Assembly (NCBI GenBank): GCA_002308775.1
Contig: DBVT01000099.1
Span: 928 to 14,882 of the forward strand
Direction of reading: 5' to 3'
Source: Mageeibacillus sp. UBA1257
GTDB taxonomy: Bacteria; Bacillota; Clostridia; UBA1212; UBA1257
DNA: 13,955 nucleotides
Shown here: positions 8,016-13,955 of the stretch, piece after piece
Layout of the letters: every line of letters starts with the position of its first letter
Position numbering within the stretch: the stretch's first letter is position 1
Position numbers and translations under genes: made by a program
Notes under the pieces: generated by a model
Told to the model about the DNA's origin: nothing
The model's database searches: none
The model's input: only the letters and a program-made list of their open reading frames with translations

Positions 8016-8585
8016 TTACAGTAAAATTACGGTCAAAAACCTGGCGGGTCTTCCGCCTCTTGCGGCCTGCGCGTGTTCCTCCGTGGGATCGAAATACAGG
8101 CAGTCGCCTTCGTTTAATTCATATTTGTTTTTACCGACATAAACTGTGATCTGTCCTTCGAGCACGTAGTTGAACTCCTGACCGTTGTGGGAGACCATTG
8201 CCGGCACATTTTTCTCCGTCCCCTCGCCCACTGTCACTATCATCGGTTCGATCTTCCTTCCGACGAATTTATAAGCGATGCTCTCAAAGTCATATCCTTT
8301 GTATCTGTCGACAGATATTCCCTGACCTTTTCTTACGAGAGAAACTTTCACGAGCTTCGGAGACACTCCTGTGAGGATTTCCGTGAGATCCACTTTCAAC
8401 AGAGAGCAGATCTCGTAAAGTACACTGACCGGGAAGTCCACCTCCGCGTTTTCATATGAAAGATATTTATCGAGCGGGACATTAAGCTTCGCAGCCATCT
8501 CTTCGGCTGTGATGTCTGAGATCTCTCTCAGCTCGACTATCCTCGACGCTATTTCATTGATGTGTGTCCACGATTCAGTTGACAT
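8016..8585 (-). CDS. XRE-family helix-turn-helix regulator with C-terminal cupin domain
   Basis: Seen: 189 residues. An N-terminal helix-turn-helix (about 12-68, with ITAEEMAAKLNVPLDKYLSYE) is joined by a linker to a cupin beta-barrel (about 112-186). The cupin part has SHNGQEFNYVLEG (132-144) and GDCLYFDPTEEH (160-171); His133, Glu137 and His171 are candidate metal or ligand contacts. Start: ATG at 8585 has AGGAGA at 8596-8601 directly after the decarboxylase stop; a longer in-frame ATG at 8651 would overlap that gene and has no ribosome site, so I reject it. Family knowledge: these two-domain proteins are DNA-binding regulators whose cupin senses a small molecule, and they are often found next to the enzyme gene they regulate. 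Here the direct downstream neighbour is the acyl-CoA synthetase, so an acid, acyl-CoA or amine ligand is a reasonable guess but not shown. Confidence 0.9.
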   Translation of the reverse strand: MSTESWTHINEIASRIVELREISDITAEEMAAKLNVPLDKYLSYENAEVDFPVSVLYEICSLLKVDLTEILTGVSPKLVKVSLVRKGQGISVDRYKGYDFESIAYKFVGRKIEPMIVTVGEGTEKNVPAMVSHNGQEFNYVLEGQITVYVGKNKYELNEGDCLYFDPTEEHAQAARGGRPARFLTVILL

Positions 8586-8601
8586 TTTACCGTTATCTCC
8601 T

Positions 8602-9864
8602 TTATTTTTTCTTAAAAAAGTCCGTGAAATCGAATGTCGCAAAATAATCATCGGGCGTCTCCGCTCTTCTGATCAGTTTGAACGATCCGTCTTTTTTGAG
8701 TAAAATTTCCGGGCAGTGAAGTTTTCCGTTGTAATTGTAACCCATAACGAATCCGTGCGCTCCGGCGTCATGTATAGCGAGAAGATCGCCTATATCGATC
8801 TTAGGAAGCATTCTGTCGATCGCGAATTTGTCGTTATTCTCGCACAGTCCGCCTGTTATATCATACTTGTGATCGCAGCGCTCTTTTTCTTTGCCGAGTA
8901 CCGTTATATGATGATATGCTCCGTACATTGCGGGTCTCATAAGGTTCGCGGCACACGCGTCAAGCCCGATATACTGCTTGTATATATTTTTTTCGTGTAT
9001 CGCTCTGGCTACCAGGACCCCGTAAGGACCGGTCATATATCTTCCGAGTTCCGTATAGATGGCGCAGCCGTAGTTCGGAGTGCCTTTTAACACTTTTTCA
9101 TATTTTTCTCTCACAGAGGAACCGATATATTCGATATCCGCTTCCTTTTCCTCAGGTCTGTAGGGTATTCCGATGCCTCCCGAGAGATTGACAAATTCGA
9201 ATACCGCTCCTGTTTTTTCTGTCACTTCCGTGATCAGTTTGAACAATATTTCAGCCAGAGAAGCGTAATAAGTTTTCTCCGTCGTATTGCTCGCGAGAAA
9301 TGCGTGGATGCCGAATTTGTTTACACCGAGAGCTTTGAGTTTTGATACTGCCTCAAATATCTGCTCTCCGGTCATTCCGTATTTTGATTCTCCGGGGGTG
9401 CCCATGATCGCATTTCCGAGCTTGAAATCGCCGCCGGGATTATATCTTACGCAAACTGTCTCCGGGATCCCGCCGTGCTCCTTCAAAAAATCGATCATCG
9501 TGATATCGTCGAGGTTTATATACGCTCCGAGTTTTCTCGCGTATTCGAAATCGGCAGCAGGCGTCACGTTTGAAGAAAACATTATCTCTTTTCCGGAAAA
9601 ACCGACGGCTTCCGCCATCATAAGTTCCGTATAAGAAGAACAGTCTGCGCCGCACCCTTCCTCCTTCAAAATCTCAAGGATGAACGGGTTGGCGCAGGCT
9701 TTTACCGCATAATACTCTTTGAAGTTTTTATTCCATGAGAAGGCTTTTTTGAGACCCCTTGCGGCTTTTCTGATACCCTCTTCGTCATAAACGTAAAAAG
9801 GTGTACCGTATATCGCGCCGATCTCTTCGGCTTTTGCTTTGTCGAAAAAAAGTTCCTTTGCCAT
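8602..9864 (-). CDS. lysA: Diaminopimelate decarboxylase-like PLP enzyme (fold type III), variant active site
   Basis: Expected reaction: meso-diaminopimelate to L-lysine plus CO2, the last lysine step. Seen: 420 residues, the normal length. The alanine-racemase-like barrel begins with YYAVKACANP (51-60), where Lys55 should bind PLP. GGADCSSYTEL-like text follows at about 72-81, NLSGGIGIPYRPEE at 227-239, ELGRYMTGPYG at 272-282, RPAMYGAYHH at 310-319, and CENND (341-345) with DAGAHGFVMGYNYNG (366-380). The last elements match the Cys-Glu and Tyr positions contributed across the dimer. Oddity: the canonical HxHIGSQ segment is HAFLASN (187-193), so the His that usually stacks on PLP is Phe189, and CESGD is CENND. 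I believe this is a recurring divergent branch rather than damage, since all other motifs are intact; another amino-acid decarboxylase specificity is possible. First gene of the operon, with its own promoter (9928-9957) and structured leader. Confidence 0.82.
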   Translation of the reverse strand: MAKELFFDKAKAEEIGAIYGTPFYVYDEEGIRKAARGLKKAFSWNKNFKEYYAVKACANPFILEILKEEGCGADCSSYTELMMAEAVGFSGKEIMFSSNVTPAADFEYARKLGAYINLDDITMIDFLKEHGGIPETVCVRYNPGGDFKLGNAIMGTPGESKYGMTGEQIFEAVSKLKALGVNKFGIHAFLASNTTEKTYYASLAEILFKLITEVTEKTGAVFEFVNLSGGIGIPYRPEEKEADIEYIGSSVREKYEKVLKGTPNYGCAIYTELGRYMTGPYGVLVARAIHEKNIYKQYIGLDACAANLMRPAMYGAYHHITVLGKEKERCDHKYDITGGLCENNDKFAIDRMLPKIDIGDLLAIHDAGAHGFVMGYNYNGKLHCPEILLKKDGSFKLIRRAETPDDYFATFDFTDFFKKK

Positions 9865-9921
9865 AATGTTCCCGATCCTACAGAAGGATTCGCGTAAAGT
9901 CCGAATGCGCCTTTACACGTG
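9865..9921 (-). promoter_or_regulatory. Short structured leader of the lysA operon
   Basis: The predicted transcript starts near 9921 and has about 57 nt before the ATG. Two stem-loops fit. The first is CGTGTAAAG pairing with CTTTACGCG (9911-9919 with 9891-9899; 9 bp including one G-U; 11-nt loop), almost at the 5' end. The second is ATCCT pairing with AGGAT (9885-9889 with 9875-9879, 5-nt loop). The AGGAT of the second is the only Shine-Dalgarno-like element, about 10 nt before the start, and would be hidden in the hairpin. It is much too short for a lysine riboswitch. A regulatory role is inference. Confidence 0.4.
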
Positions 9922-9927
9922 GGATAT

Positions 9928-9957
9928 ATTATATAATAAAATATTCCTCTTTTTCAA
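9928..9957 (-). promoter_or_regulatory. Sigma-A promoter of the lysA-xre-acs-valS operon
   Basis: On the minus strand TTGAAA (9957-9952), an 18-bp spacer and TATAAT (9933-9928) make a good vegetative promoter in an AT-rich gap, predicting a start near 9921. The 172-bp gap between this operon and the upstream binding-protein gene shows no clear terminator, so some read-through from that gene cannot be excluded. Confidence 0.7.
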
Positions 9958-10036
9958 CTGGTTTAAATATAACAGATCCGCTGTCCTGCCTTTATTTTAC
10001 TTTACAGCTTCAGTCTTCTCATTTTCCTCGCAGCCA

Positions 10037-11401
10037 TCACTCCAGAAGAGTCGCCCACAATTCGTTGCATTTCGTCTCGATTAACTGCAGCGTATCCTTG
10101 AAGTCTCTCTTGTTGTTAAGATGATCCGCGATTATCGTATGAAGGTTCTCGTGGAATATCTGATAAAGCTCCGGAGGAACTTCACTTGCCCAGCCGAATG
10201 AGATTGCCTCGGGATATTTTGCAAATGCGTCGTAATTGTAAGATCCTTTGTCGAAAGGAAGCTTCCATGCGTCCGTCTCGATGACGTCTCTTCTCGTCGG
10301 GATACCTCCTCCGATGATGCTGTTGAAAGCGACCTGGCCATCATATGTGAGAAGCGTAAGAGCAAACGTTGCCGCTGCGTCGGGGTTCTTCGTTTTACTG
10401 TAAACGATATATCCGAATGTTCCCGCTGGGATCGTTCTCACAGGTGTGAGAGGAGGACATACGACGTCCATCTCAAGTCCGAGTTCCTGATAAGACTGCC
10501 TGTTCTTTATTCTGTCCTGCCAGAGCATTCCGGCGTGGTGAGCAAATTTAAAACCGTAATCCTGAGGGTCGCGAAGGTTCGAATGGACCGCTCCGATTTC
10601 TCCCGTAAGTCCTGACGTCGAAGCATATCCTTTCGAAATAAGATCGACCAGAGCTTTGATTCCCTGTACAACTTTCTCATCTGAGTAAAAATGCGTCTTT
10701 TTGTTGACCTGGTCATATGCGTTTCCGCCCCAACCGTGGAAGAAATAGAAAAGCGGCATCGCTTCGCCGTAAGCTTCTACGAAAATGCCTACCTGAGCGA
10801 GAGTTCCGTCCGCATTGACCTTGTGAAGCGCAGGGCAATATTCGTCAACGAGCTGATCCCATGTCCATTCGTTTGTCGGCTTGTCAAGACCTGCTTCGCG
10901 AAGAGCCGAAATATTGACAAGGAATACACTTCTCGTAATATCGGAAGGTACGACGTAAAGAAGCCCGTTGTAAACGCCCGATTCGTAAACGAGAGAATAT
11001 ACCTGCTGGACGTCGATATCAAGATTCTCGATATATGCGTCCAAAGGCATTGCCGCTTTATATTTTACCGCATATGTATAAGCGTCGCCCGCAGACGCAT
11101 AGTAAACATCACCTATATCGCCGGATGCGACCTGTATCGGGAACTGAGCCCATTCGATTATGTCTTTTCTGACCTTTACATCAGGGTATTTTTCGTTGTA
11201 GACCTTGATCCATTTGTCAAGCGCGATCTCCGATTCAGCGCCCGATCTTAAATACATCGAAGCTTTGATCCTGCCGGAAGGTTTTACCTGATAGTCCTTA
11301 GGCAGAACGGGTTCAACGTATCCGTCGTTATTACATGCGAGAAGCGAAAGGCCCATTGCTATCACAAGAGCAAGCGCTATCCACTTTATCGTTTTCTTCA
11401 T
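10037..11401 (-). CDS. ABC-type extracellular solute-binding lipoprotein (family 1), paralog A
   Basis: Seen: 454 residues. A lipoprotein signal peptide (MKKTIKW plus hydrophobic core) ends at L-L-A-Cys23, so the mature protein is tethered outside the membrane. Mature features are those of sugar-type family 1 binding proteins: IKVYNEKYPDVKV (64-76), GDIGDV (94-99) where the ligand segment usually begins, VPSDITRSVFLVN around the domain hinge, and a C-terminal FALTLLTYDGQVAFNSIIGGGIPTRRDV helix/loop. Family knowledge: delivers a sugar or oligosaccharide to an ABC importer; ligand unknown. Start: GGAG lies 10 nt before ATG. It is closely related to the protein at 12637-13955, except for a completely different block at residues 100-112 and a variable C-terminal stretch. 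No permease or ATPase gene is adjacent. It has its own strong promoter (11446-11474); no terminator is clear after the stop. Confidence 0.93.
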   Translation of the reverse strand: MKKTIKWIALALVIAMGLSLLACNNDGYVEPVLPKDYQVKPSGRIKASMYLRSGAESEIALDKWIKVYNEKYPDVKVRKDIIEWAQFPIQVASGDIGDVYYASAGDAYTYAVKYKAAMPLDAYIENLDIDVQQVYSLVYESGVYNGLLYVVPSDITRSVFLVNISALREAGLDKPTNEWTWDQLVDEYCPALHKVNADGTLAQVGIFVEAYGEAMPLFYFFHGWGGNAYDQVNKKTHFYSDEKVVQGIKALVDLISKGYASTSGLTGEIGAVHSNLRDPQDYGFKFAHHAGMLWQDRIKNRQSYQELGLEMDVVCPPLTPVRTIPAGTFGYIVYSKTKNPDAAATFALTLLTYDGQVAFNSIIGGGIPTRRDVIETDAWKLPFDKGSYNYDAFAKYPEAISFGWASEVPPELYQIFHENLHTIIADHLNNKRDFKDTLQLIETKCNELWATLLE

Positions 11402-11445
11402 TTAAGACACACTCCGTTTCCTTAAATATTCATATAATTAGAATA

Positions 11446-11474
11446 ATTTTAGCAAACGATCGGTTGTGTGTCAA
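11446..11474 (-). promoter_or_regulatory. Strong sigma-A promoter of binding-protein paralog A
   Basis: Minus-strand TTGACA (11474-11469), exactly 17 bp, then TAAAAT (11451-11446). The predicted start is near 11439, giving a leader of about 38 nt. It sits between the terminator of the upstream surface-protein gene and the binding-protein start, so the gene is an independent unit. Confidence 0.75.
11453..11466. promoter_or_regulatory. Operator-like dyad inside the promoter spacer
   Basis: CAACCGATCGTTTG (minus strand) is a 14-bp inverted repeat with six of seven pairs matching, centred on CGATCG, lying wholly between the -35 and -10 boxes. CG-centred dyads in this position are typical of LacI/GalR-family sites in sugar-uptake genes. 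No regulator gene is in the window, so the identity of the binding protein is unknown. Confidence 0.45.
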
Positions 11475-11512
11475 TAACTGTCAGCGGATATTTCAAATTT
11501 TTCTTTTAAATG

Positions 11513-11548
11513 AAAAAAACGACGGCCGCATCAAAATGCAGCCGTCGT
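11513..11548 (-). terminator. Intrinsic terminator of the surface-protein gene
   Basis: On the minus strand ACGACGGCTGCA pairs with TGCGGCCGTCGT (12 bp with one G-U, loop TTTTGA), followed by seven T residues. It begins about 15 nt after the stop codon at 11563. Confidence 0.92.
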
Positions 11549-11562
11549 CGTAAGGATCTTAA

Positions 11563-12363
11563 TTATTTAGAAAGCAGAGCTTTTCTCTTTAAAAGAACCA
11601 CTGCTGCGGAAATTGCAACTACGAATGCTGTAACGAAGAAAACAGCAGAATCACCGGTGGAAGTATTGTTTACTTCAAATACCTTAATGCTCTCAAAGAA
11701 GAATTCTGTTCCGGCTTTTGATACACCGATCTCACCGAGTAAGAGAGTAATGGCATAAGTATCTTTGTATGCACCGTCATAAACGCCGTCCCAGTTCTCA
11801 TGTGAACGAGTGGAATCCGTTGTTGCATCGTTAGAATCATATGTGAATGATACTTCATATTCATGCCACTGACTGTCACAGGCCATCTGAACTCCCGGAT
11901 AACTGTTGACCTTTATCTCGGGAACTGCATCAAACTGTCCTTCCATGATCTTTGCTACGACGACAACACGATACGTCTTACCCTCTTCGAAGCCACCGCA
12001 AAGGATGTCAAGGTTTTCAAGCGCCGTATTGCAGAAGCATTCTGTTCCTGTATCGTTGATATAGTGGAGAGCATATCCCGTTGAACCATCTGAAAGTGTC
12101 GTCTGGGTTATCTCTCTTGTGGCAGTGACCTCTATAGGATAACCGTTTGATATAAATCCGAGATAGCCCTGGAATGTCTGCCAGTTGGGATGAAGTGACC
12201 ATTCGCCGCTGTTGACCGCTACACCGTTTTCATACAAATACTCATAATCGCCGTAGCCTGATTCAGCAAGAAGATCTACCTCTTCAGCGCTTACGGGAAC
12301 CAATGTTGCTATAGCGGATACCGCTACAAGCAACGCAACCAATAAAGCAGTAAATTTCTTCAT
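11563..12363 (-). CDS. Secreted, membrane-anchored surface protein with carbohydrate-binding-like beta domain
   Basis: Seen: 266 residues. The signal peptide (MKKFTALLVALLVAVSAIAT, with probable cleavage after VSA at 24-26) has no lipobox. The mature region, about 27-232, is beta-rich with many aromatic residues. GKTYRVVVVAKIMEG (128-142), SQWHEYEVSFTYDSND (164-179) and FFFESIKVFEV (221-231) follow the strand pattern of jelly-roll carbohydrate-binding modules of the CBM4/9 kind; this is resemblance by eye, not a proven hit. The C-terminus has STGDS (235-239), a hydrophobic helix (about 240-258) and KRK, like a sortase/TGD-type surface tail but without a proper LPXTG. Start: GGAGGT lies 8 nt before ATG, an excellent site. 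It has its own promoter (12397-12424) and a strong terminator, and stands between the two binding-protein paralogs, suggesting a role in holding or presenting a polysaccharide at the cell surface. Confidence 0.72.
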   Translation of the reverse strand: MKKFTALLVALLVAVSAIATLVPVSAEEVDLLAESGYGDYEYLYENGVAVNSGEWSLHPNWQTFQGYLGFISNGYPIEVTATREITQTTLSDGSTGYALHYINDTGTECFCNTALENLDILCGGFEEGKTYRVVVVAKIMEGQFDAVPEIKVNSYPGVQMACDSQWHEYEVSFTYDSNDATTDSTRSHENWDGVYDGAYKDTYAITLLLGEIGVSKAGTEFFFESIKVFEVNNTSTGDSAVFFVTAFVVAISAAVVLLKRKALLSK

Positions 12364-12396
12364 AAGAAAATACCTCCAAAAAAAAATGTTAATAAT

Positions 12397-12424
12397 ATTT
12401 TAACACACTCACGGAATAAATCAA
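12397..12424 (-). promoter_or_regulatory. Sigma-A promoter of the surface-protein gene
   Basis: Minus-strand TTGATT (12424-12419), a 16-bp spacer and TAAAAT (12402-12397). The predicted start near 12390 gives a short leader with a run of nine T residues just before the ribosome site GGAGGT. Confidence 0.6.
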
Positions 12425-12445
12425 GAGGAATTTTAATATCAGACG

Positions 12446-12622
12446 TTATTTTTTTGTGATCAAGGTCGCGTAAACTTCAAACTCCGGCACATTTACAGTC
12501 AGATAAACGCCGTACAAGGTAAAATCAGTCCCGTACGTAAGTTCCCTTATCTCTGCGACTATCGCGTGGTTTTCATATGACAAAAAACCGGAGCGTTGTA
12601 TAACGCTCCGGTAAAAAGACAT
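12446..12622 (-). pseudogene. Possible C-terminal gene remnant or small ORF (58 codons)
   Basis: A frame on the minus strand runs from ATG at 12622 to TAA at 12446. Its first 14 or so codons are simply the terminator of the upstream gene read through, and there is no ribosome site near the ATG, so translation from there is unlikely. The later part (about 12446-12580), including ELTYGTDFTLYGVYLTVN and ending in FEVYATLITKK, has a protein-like alternation of hydrophobic and polar residues and ends just before the next gene's promoter. That fits the surviving tail of a deleted gene. A chance open frame of this length is also possible. I do not recognise a family. Confidence 0.3.
12582..12612 (-). 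terminator. Intrinsic terminator of binding-protein paralog B
   Basis: Minus-strand ACCGGAGCGTT pairs perfectly with AACGCTCCGGT (11 bp, loop ATAC) and runs into a T tract of six residues. It begins about 24 nt after the stop codon. Confidence 0.95.
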
Positions 12623-12636
12623 TTTTAATCAGATCA

Positions 12637-13955
12637 TTATCCTTCCGTATACAGCTCTGCCCATTTTTCATTACAGAGCGTCTCTATCTTCGAAAGTGTA
12701 TCTTTGTAATCCCGAACGTTGTTAAGATGATCGACGACGAATGTGTGTACGTATCTTTCAACTATCTCTACAAGTTCCGGAGGAAGAGTGCCTCTCCATC
12801 CGCCTCCTCCGACAGATTCCGGATAGACCGCGTAAGCGTCATAATTGTACTCGCTTTGGTTGAAAGGAAGTCTCCAGACGTCCGTAAGGCCAACGTCTTT
12901 TCTCGTCGGAATGCCTCCTCCGACGATACTGTTGAACGCAACCTGTCCGTCATATGTAAGGAGAGTCAATGCGAACGTTGCCGCGGCATCAGGGTTTCTC
13001 GTTTTACTGTAGACAAAATATCCGAAACCGCCGGCGGGTATATATCTGACAGGCGTAAGAGGCGGACAAACGACATCCATTTCGAGACCGAGCTCGTTGT
13101 ATGAAAGCTTGTCCTTTATCCTGTCCTGCCAGAGCATTCCTCCGTGATGCGCGAATTTGAAACCGTAATCCTGAGGATCGCGAAGGTTCGCATGGATCGC
13201 TCCGATCTCTCCGCGAAGTCCCGTAGTCGTGGCGTAGCCTTTTCTGATGAGATCTATGATCTGCGTAATGCCTTCGACAACTTTTTCATCGCTGTAAAAA
13301 TGCGTCTTTTTATTAACGGTATCTACGAGTTTGCCGCCCCAGCCTTCAAAGAAGAATTCGAGAGGCAATGCTTCTCCGTAGCATTCAACGAATATACCGA
13401 CCTGCGCAAGAGACCCGTCAGGATTTACCTTGTGAAGAGCCGGACAGTAGGTGTTAACGAGATCGTCCCATGTCCAGTCGTTTTTTGGCTTGTCAAGTCC
13501 TGCCTCACGAAGCGCGCTGACGTTAACAAGGAAAACAGACCTTGTAATATCAGACGGAACGACATACAAAAGTCCGTTATAAATACCTCCGTCATAGATC
13601 GACGTATAAACCTGCTGCACGTCTATATTCAGGTTCTCCACATACGCGTCGAGGGGCATCGCCGCTTTGTATTTTGTCACAACTTCGGCACATGTCACAT
13701 TACCCGTAAAAAACACATCCCCTATGTCGCCTGCGGCTATCTGAACGGTGAACTGGCTCCATTCGATGATGTCCTTTTTAACTTTTACATTGGGATACTG
13801 TTCGTTGTAGACCTTGATCCATTTATCTATGGCGATCTCCGATTCCGTTCCCGATCTCAAATAGAACGATGCCTTGATCTTGCCGGTCGGATTCACTTCG
13901 TAACCGTCCGGAAGTTCCGGCGTAACATAGTCCTGTCTGTTGCACGCGAGAAGCG
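12637..13955 (-). CDS. ABC-type extracellular solute-binding lipoprotein (family 1), paralog B, 5' truncated
   Basis: Seen: the frame stays open to the right edge. The GTG codon at 13896 is internal: upstream the frame reads LLACNRQDYVTPELPDGYEV, which places a lipobox LLAC at the edge, so only about 20 signal-peptide residues are missing. The rest parallels paralog A almost residue for residue: IKVYNEQYPNVKV, GDIGDV, VPSDITRSVFLVN, FALTLLTYDGQVAFNSIVGGGIPTRKDV. About 440 residues are visible. Expected role: capture of a sugar or oligosaccharide for an ABC importer. The block after GDIGDV (13675-13713) shares no identical residue with paralog A, although flanking sequence is nearly 80% identical by my count over the first 56 aligned residues; the C-terminal region near 12768-12825 also differs. 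This points to duplication followed by change of ligand. No permease follows; a strong terminator does. Confidence 0.93.
   Translation of the reverse strand, partial: LLACNRQDYVTPELPDGYEVNPTGKIKASFYLRSGTESEIAIDKWIKVYNEQYPNVKVKKDIIEWSQFTVQIAAGDIGDVFFTGNVTCAEVVTKYKAAMPLDAYVENLNIDVQQVYTSIYDGGIYNGLLYVVPSDITRSVFLVNVSALREAGLDKPKNDWTWDDLVNTYCPALHKVNPDGSLAQVGIFVECYGEALPLEFFFEGWGGKLVDTVNKKTHFYSDEKVVEGITQIIDLIRKGYATTTGLRGEIGAIHANLRDPQDYGFKFAHHGGMLWQDRIKDKLSYNELGLEMDVVCPPLTPVRYIPAGGFGYFVYSKTRNPDAAATFALTLLTYDGQVAFNSIVGGGIPTRKDVGLTDVWRLPFNQSEYNYDAYAVYPESVGGGGWRGTLPPELVEIVERYVHTFVVDHLNNVRDYKDTLSKIETLCNEKWAELYTEG

Noticed and set aside
8586..8651. Longer start for the XRE/cupin regulator (ATG at 8651)
   Set aside because: It would overlap the end of lysA by 50 bases and add 22 residues unlike the family; ATG 8585 has an excellent AGGAGA site 10 nt upstream.
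9865..9960. Lysine riboswitch before lysA
   Set aside because: The leader from the predicted start is about 57 nt; the known lysine riboswitch needs roughly 170 nt or more with a five-helix junction, and nothing like it is visible.
13894..13896. GTG at 13896 as the start of binding-protein paralog B
   Set aside because: The frame continues upstream to a lipobox LLAC that aligns with paralog A, so the GTG is an internal Val codon.
1..13955. CRISPR arrays, tRNA or rRNA genes, insertion sequences, phage or defence genes
   Set aside because: Looked for on both strands; no regular short repeats, no clover-leaf or rRNA-like sequence, and no transposase, integrase or nuclease protein motifs were seen.

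Overview
The window looks like chromosome from a Gram-positive, probably clostridial (Bacillota, Clostridia) bacterium of a plant-polymer-rich habitat such as a gut or rumen. The reasons are strong AGGAGG-type ribosome sites, sigma-A promoters close to TTGACA/TATAAT, Cys-lipobox lipoproteins, a surface protein with a sortase-like C-terminal tail, intrinsic terminators with long T tracts, and moderate GC. The taxonomy is inference; there is no rRNA or tRNA here to fix it.

Layout. Bases 1-3556 read rightwards: the 3' part of a diacylglycerol/lipid kinase, a secreted GH5-like glycosidase 22 bp behind it, and, after a compact terminator/promoter junction, a lipoprotein SGNH/GDSL hydrolase. A bidirectional terminator (3573-3605) separates these from everything to the right, which reads leftwards. 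The leftward block begins (in transcription order) with a solute-binding lipoprotein cut by the right edge (12637-13955), then a secreted jelly-roll-like surface protein (11563-12363), then a second, closely related solute-binding lipoprotein (10037-11401). The last two of these three genes have their own visible promoter, and the first two are followed by strong terminators. Next comes a four-gene operon, lysA-like decarboxylase > XRE/cupin regulator > medium-chain-type acyl-CoA synthetase > valS, with gaps of 16, 23 and 32 bp, driven by a TTGAAA/TATAAT promoter and a short structured leader.

How the genes may work together. The secreted GH5-like enzyme and the SGNH esterase-like lipoprotein fit breakdown and deacylation of a plant polysaccharide outside the cell. 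The two paralogous binding proteins and the surface protein fit capture of the resulting oligosaccharides, although no ABC permease or ATPase is in the window. The four-gene operon joins amino-acid metabolism (diaminopimelate/lysine), an acyl-CoA ligase with its probable regulator, and the housekeeping valyl-tRNA synthetase.

Most genes are ordinary members of known families. The parts most worth a second look are the duplicated orphan binding proteins with a non-conserved 13-residue block, operator-like dyads placed inside two promoters, the lysA leader with a hairpin that hides its Shine-Dalgarno, the divergent decarboxylase active site, and a small reading frame that may be a gene remnant at 12446-12622. 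I see no CRISPR array, transposon, phage gene, tRNA or rRNA, and no clearly new defence or mobile system.
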